Shown piece by piece: positions 5,441 through 8,202 of a stretch of DNA of 8,202 nt. Numbering within the stretch: position 1 is the first letter of the stretch; each line of letters begins with the position of its first letter. Position numbers and translations under genes: made by a program. Location of the stretch: assembly GCA_964626405.1 (NCBI GenBank), contig CAZVFE010000067.1, forward strand, positions 1-8,202, read 5' to 3'. The notes under the pieces are model-generated. The model did not search any database, was not told where the DNA came from, and saw only the letters and a list, made by a program, of their open reading frames with translations. This DNA comes from CAZVFE01 sp964626405 (GTDB taxonomy: Bacteria; Bacteroidota; Bacteroidia; Cytophagales; Spirosomataceae).

Positions 5441-6658
5441 ATGAGTTTTCCTGATATAAAAATTGAGGAATACGATTATAATTTACCGGATGAACGAATC
5501 GCTTATTTTCCCTTAAATAAAAGAGATGATTCGAAATTACTCTTTTATAATAAGGGTGAAATCATTCATCAATCCTTTAAAAATATTGGTGAATTATTGC
5601 CTAAGGATTCACTATTAATATTAAACGATACAAAAGTTATTCCTGCAAGAATTCATCTTCAAAAAGAAACTGGTTCAACGATTGAAATCTTTTTATTGCG
5701 GCCACAGGTTTTGGAGGATATCGGTAAGACGATTCAAGGAGCCAAGAATGAAATAATCTTTGAAGCCTTAATTGGCAATAAAAAGCGTTGGAAGCTAGGA
5801 GAGGTTTTAAAAAAGCGAATTCAGATTGGGAATAAAGATATAGAAGTAGAATTTATTTGGGATAATAGAGAGGAGAACAGGATAAAAATTCATTGGAGTG
5901 GCCTGGTTAGTTTCTCTGAGATTTTAGAGGTTTTAGGAAATATTCCTTTGCCACCTTATATTCATCGAAATCCAGAAGAATCCGATTTAGATAGATACCA
6001 AACAATTTTTTCTAAGGAATTAGGTGCAGTGGCAGCTCCAACTGCTAGTTTGCATTTTACTCAGGAGGTATTTGAGGATCTAAACCAAAGAGGAATTGAG
6101 AAGAAGACTTTGACTTTGCATGTAGGTGCTGGTACATTCCTGCCCGTAAAGGTTGAAAATTTAAAAGATCATCCGATGCATCGTGAACAAATTATTGTAG
6201 GAAAAGAATTCTTGACCTCTTTAATTTCGAATGTGCGCCCTATTATCCCAGTAGGTACAACAGCCCTTCGAGCGATTGAATCAATATATTGGGCGGGAGT
6301 CAATTTGGTTTTAAAGAAAAAAGATTGGGATGGAATTTTTATTTTACCTAAGGAATTTTCTTATGAAAATAGCCAATTTGGAATCAGTAATTTGCAAGCA
6401 ATTCAAGCAATTTTAAATTATTTAGAAGAAAAAGGCCATGATCAATGGGTTATGGAAACGGAATTATTAATTGGTCCTGGATATGATTTTCATTTTTGTT
6501 CTGGCTTAGTCACCAATTTCCATCAACCAAAATCTACTTTATTAGTATTAATAGCAGGCCTAGTAGGGAAGGATTGGAAAAGAATCTATCAGGAAGCGAT
6601 AAAAGGTGATTATCGATTTTTAAGTTATGGAGATTCTTCCTTATTATTAAAAAACTAG
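5441..6658 (+). CDS. queA: QueA-like S-adenosylmethionine:tRNA ribosyltransferase-isomerase, long form
   Basis: QueA moves the ribosyl part of S-adenosylmethionine onto preQ1 at position 34 of tRNAs with GUN anticodons, giving epoxyqueuosine. Family motifs are clear: YDYNLPDERIAYFP (11-24), LNDTKVIPARI (61-71), IPLPPYIHR (168-176), AVAAPTASLHFT (196-207), LHVGAGTFLPVK (226-237), DHPMHREQI (243-251), GTTALRAIE (272-280), GPGYDF (345-350) and TNFHQPKSTLL (358-368). At 405 residues it is about 50 longer than the usual 340-356. Most of the extra length lies between the GTTALRAIE motif and GPGYDF (about 282-340), with a smaller addition near 88-120. The usual YQTVYA reads YQTIFSKE and FIYPGY reads LIGPGY. 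I therefore suspect the longer QueA-like subgroup of Bacteroidota rather than the standard enzyme; the symbol is given with that reservation. It lies 3 nt after the DUF1648 gene. The ATG follows TAAATT and fits the family N-terminus. Confidence 0.88.
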   Translation: MSFPDIKIEEYDYNLPDERIAYFPLNKRDDSKLLFYNKGEIIHQSFKNIGELLPKDSLLILNDTKVIPARIHLQKETGSTIEIFLLRPQVLEDIGKTIQGAKNEIIFEALIGNKKRWKLGEVLKKRIQIGNKDIEVEFIWDNREENRIKIHWSGLVSFSEILEVLGNIPLPPYIHRNPEESDLDRYQTIFSKELGAVAAPTASLHFTQEVFEDLNQRGIEKKTLTLHVGAGTFLPVKVENLKDHPMHREQIIVGKEFLTSLISNVRPIIPVGTTALRAIESIYWAGVNLVLKKKDWDGIFILPKEFSYENSQFGISNLQAIQAILNYLEEKGHDQWVMETELLIGPGYDFHFCSGLVTNFHQPKSTLLVLIAGLVGKDWKRIYQEAIKGDYRFLSYGDSSLLLKN

Positions 6659-6667
6659 CAAATTTTT

Positions 6668-6675
6668 TATATTTG
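6668..6675 (+). promoter_or_regulatory. -7 box of tyrS
   Basis: TATATTTG, followed by CA, matches the Bacteroidota -7 consensus exactly and lies 28 nt before the tyrS ATG, in the 45-bp gap after the QueA-like gene. No TTTG -33 element is seen 19-21 bp upstream. It suggests tyrS has its own start even if read-through also occurs. Confidence 0.5.
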
Positions 6676-6703
6676 CACCTCCAAAAAGAAATTACGAATA
6701 ATT

Positions 6704-7996
6704 ATGACAAATCAATTCATAGAAGAATTAAGATGGAGAGGCATGTTGCACGACATGATACCTGGATTGGAAGGCCAATTAAATAAGGAGATGACATCTG
6801 CTTATATTGGATTTGATCCAACTGCTCCAAGTTTGCACATAGGCAATTTGGCGGCTATCATGTTGTTGAAACATTTTCAATTGGCGGGTCATAAGCCAAT
6901 TGCTTTGGTAGGAGGGGCAACAGGAATGATCGGTGATCCTTCAGGTAAAAATGCTGAAAGGGAATTTTTATCTGAGGATACTCTAAGGGAAAACCAGATT
7001 GGAATAAAGGCGCAATTAGAGAAGTTTTTGGATTTTAATTCTGGTAATAATTCTGCTGAGGTGGTCAATAATTATGATTGGTTCAAGGAATTTTCTTTTT
7101 TAGGATTTTTAAGAGAGGCAGGAAAGAATTTGACAGTTAATTATATGATGTCAAAAGATTCGGTTAAGAATCGTTTGGAGACAGGATTATCTTTTACGGA
7201 ATTTTCTTATCAATTATTACAGGGATATGATTTTTATCATTTATATCACCACAAGAATGTTCGTTTGCAAATGGGAGGTTCAGATCAATGGGGGAATATT
7301 ACTACTGGAACTGAATTGATTAGAAGAAAATCGGTGGATTCGGAAAATGAGGAGAGGGCCTATGCATTAACAACGCCTTTGGTTACTAAAGCCGATGGAA
7401 CGAAGTTTGGAAAATCAGAATCAGGTAATGTATGGTTGGATGGATCGAGAACGAGTCCTTATGAATTTTATCAATTTTGGTTAAATGCGGCAGATTCGGA
7501 TGTAGGTAAATTGATACGTGTATTTACTTTGATATCGAAACAAGAAATTGAGGAATTGGAGAAGCAGCAAGCGGAGGCTCCTCATTTAAGGGTAATGCAG
7601 AAAGCGATTGCTAAGGATGTTACGATTCGGGTACATGGGGAAAATGTGACCAATGAGATTATTGAAGCGTCTGAAATATTATTTGCGAAGGATGCAATTG
7701 ATAGAATTGAGGGGGCGAGCCAGGCGGTAATTGATTTATTGCCTACGATAGAAGTGGGTAAGGAGGAATTAGTGGAGGTGAATAATTTATTGGATTTAGT
7801 GAGTGTTGGAACAAGGGGTGAGATATTTAGTTCGAAGGGGGAGGCGAGAAAGTCTATTCAGGCGAATGCGGTATCGATTAATAAGGAAAAGCAGACGGAT
7901 CCTTATTTTGCCTTAGAAAATATGAATAAACTAAGAAATGATTATGTTTTGATTAGTGTTGGAAAGCAAAAGAATTATCTGTTAAAATTTCTTTAA
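6704..7996 (+). CDS. tyrS: Tyrosine--tRNA ligase
   Basis: A 430-residue class I aminoacyl-tRNA synthetase that activates tyrosine with ATP and charges tRNA-Tyr; cytoplasmic and essential. The Rossmann-fold catalytic domain (about 1-225) has the HIGH-type motif as HIGN at 45-48 after GFDPTAPSL, the tyrosine/ATP-site GGATGMIGDPSG (70-81), the tyrosine-binding YQLLQGYDF (169-177), and QMGGSDQWGNI (189-199). The KMSKS-type loop is KFGKS at 234-238, the bacterial TyrRS form. An anticodon-binding helical region follows (about 250-340), and a C-terminal S4-like RNA-binding domain (about 355-430, with SSKGEARKSIQANAVSIN). Length and all motifs are normal. The upstream leader is too short for a T-box. 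The last codons merge into the AT tracts upstream of the rRNA-type promoter, so there is no space for a separate terminator. Confidence 0.97.
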   Translation: MTNQFIEELRWRGMLHDMIPGLEGQLNKEMTSAYIGFDPTAPSLHIGNLAAIMLLKHFQLAGHKPIALVGGATGMIGDPSGKNAEREFLSEDTLRENQIGIKAQLEKFLDFNSGNNSAEVVNNYDWFKEFSFLGFLREAGKNLTVNYMMSKDSVKNRLETGLSFTEFSYQLLQGYDFYHLYHHKNVRLQMGGSDQWGNITTGTELIRRKSVDSENEERAYALTTPLVTKADGTKFGKSESGNVWLDGSRTSPYEFYQFWLNAADSDVGKLIRVFTLISKQEIEELEKQQAEAPHLRVMQKAIAKDVTIRVHGENVTNEIIEASEILFAKDAIDRIEGASQAVIDLLPTIEVGKEELVEVNNLLDLVSVGTRGEIFSSKGEARKSIQANAVSINKEKQTDPYFALENMNKLRNDYVLISVGKQKNYLLKFL

Positions 7997-8015
7997 ATTT
8001 TTTTAAATTTTTTTT
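7985..8015 (+). promoter_or_regulatory. Phased A/T tracts upstream of the rRNA-type promoter
   Basis: AAATTT occurs at 7985-7990, 7995-8000 and 8005-8010, an exact 10-bp period, followed by more T (8011-8015) about 10 bp before the -33 element. Tracts of this kind in helical phase are known to bend DNA, and AT-rich sequence here is where an UP element would bind the RNA polymerase alpha subunit. The first tract lies within the last codons of tyrS. Confidence 0.5.
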
Positions 8016-8024
8016 GTGCAAATG

Positions 8025-8056
8025 TTTGGAAACTAAATTTTATCCTTGCATCTTTG
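8025..8056 (+). promoter_or_regulatory. Strong Bacteroidota promoter, rRNA-operon type
   Basis: TTTG (8025-8028) is followed after 20 bp by CATCTTTG (8049-8056), which continues as CAGTCCC. It differs from TAnnTTTG at one base. The TCTTTGCA form with a start a few bases later resembles promoters I associate with rRNA and ribosomal genes in this phylum. Phased A/T tracts lie upstream, and a boxA-like element about 100 nt downstream supports an rRNA transcript. Confidence 0.7.
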
Positions 8057-8066
8057 CAGTCCCAAT

Positions 8067-8108
8067 TCGACAAGAAAGATTGAAAAAAGTTTCAATAAAG
8101 CTTGTTGA
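8067..8108 (+). other. Symmetrical stem-loop in the rRNA leader
   Basis: The outer stem pairs 8067-8074 (TCGACAAG) with 8101-8108 (CTTGTTGA), 8 bp with one G-U. The inner stem pairs 8079-8085 (ATTGAAA) with 8090-8096 (TTTCAAT), 7 perfect bp. AAAG forms both sides of the internal loop and also the terminal loop, so the same four bases fill all three unpaired places. Such a hairpin could be a processing or antitermination signal; its role is inferred only from position. Confidence 0.6.
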
Positions 8109-8126
8109 CAACAAAATATAACTTAT

Positions 8127-8151
8127 CTCATTTTGGATGAGTTTTTATTTT
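8127..8151 (+). terminator. Weak terminator-like hairpin before boxA
   Basis: CTCAT (8127-8131) pairs with ATGAG (8137-8141) around TTTGG and is followed by TTTTTATTTT. The stem is only 5 bp, so it is weak. Its place just upstream of the boxA-like element would fit an attenuator, or the end of a leader-derived short RNA, but it may be chance in AT-rich DNA. Confidence 0.35.
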
Positions 8152-8202
8152 GCAAGTTCTTTGACGTGATGATAAAAGGGTGTTAATGCCTATTTTTTTA
8201 AA

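Larger units (their letters stand above)
8060..8202 (+). promoter_or_regulatory. Probable 16S rRNA operon leader (rRNA gene lies beyond the window)
   Basis: No protein frame is present here. Around 8154-8165 the sequence AAGTTCTTTGAC resembles the boxA antitermination element (TGCTCTTTAACA in E. coli, TGTTCTTTGA in Bacillus) and the AGTTCTTTGACAT stretch that commonly precedes 16S rRNA in Bacteroidota. Upstream of it are a long symmetrical stem-loop (8067-8108) and a small hairpin with a T tract (8127-8151). With the strong promoter at 8025-8056 this is best read as the start of an rrn operon. A tRNA operon or stand-alone RNA is the alternative. The 16S gene itself is not in the window. Confidence 0.65.

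Noticed and set aside
6659..6703. T-box leader for tyrS
   Set aside because: The gap is 45 bp and the -7 box leaves a leader of about 25 nt, far too short for a T-box.

Overview
The window looks like a low-GC Bacteroidota chromosome, probably Cytophagales-like (the class is my inference). The support is: several promoters of the Bacteroidota sigma-A type (TTTG about 19-20 bp ahead of TAnnTTTG), start codons without Shine-Dalgarno sequences in an AAATTATG-like context, a lipoprotein with an acidic/Asn-rich stretch after its cysteine, and familiar Bacteroidota housekeeping proteins. There is no mobile element, CRISPR array or phage gene.

Layout. 1-442 (minus) is the 5' part of a gene I read as eboA, running off the left edge. 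A 100-bp divergent promoter region separates it from a YgiQ-family radical SAM gene (543-2372, plus). The 265-bp gap that follows holds a terminator and, on the minus strand, what looks like a complete small-RNA gene of about 100 nt: a near-consensus promoter, a foldable body and an intrinsic terminator. Next is an orphan lipoprotein gene (2638-3180, plus), which converges on a minus-strand pair: a PduO-type corrinoid adenosyltransferase gene followed 4 nt later by a branched-chain aminotransferase gene (ilvE). The ilvE terminator lies inside the 3' end of the lipoprotein coding sequence. From a second divergent region a plus-strand group follows: a four-helix DUF1648/SdpI-like membrane protein, a long QueA-like tRNA ribosyltransferase-isomerase 3 nt behind it, and tyrS with its own -7 box.

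Right end. The last 200 bases look like the upstream region and leader of a ribosomal RNA operon: AAATTT tracts phased every 10 bp, a strong promoter, a long symmetrical stem-loop, and a boxA-like AGTTCTTTGAC. The 16S gene itself would start beyond the window.

Functionally most of the content is core metabolism and translation: tRNA modification (QueA-like), tRNA charging (TyrS), rRNA, branched-chain amino acid transamination and B12 cofactor formation. The least explained items are the small-RNA candidate, the ebo edge, the orphan lipoprotein, and the enlarged QueA. I did not see a clearly new multi-gene system.
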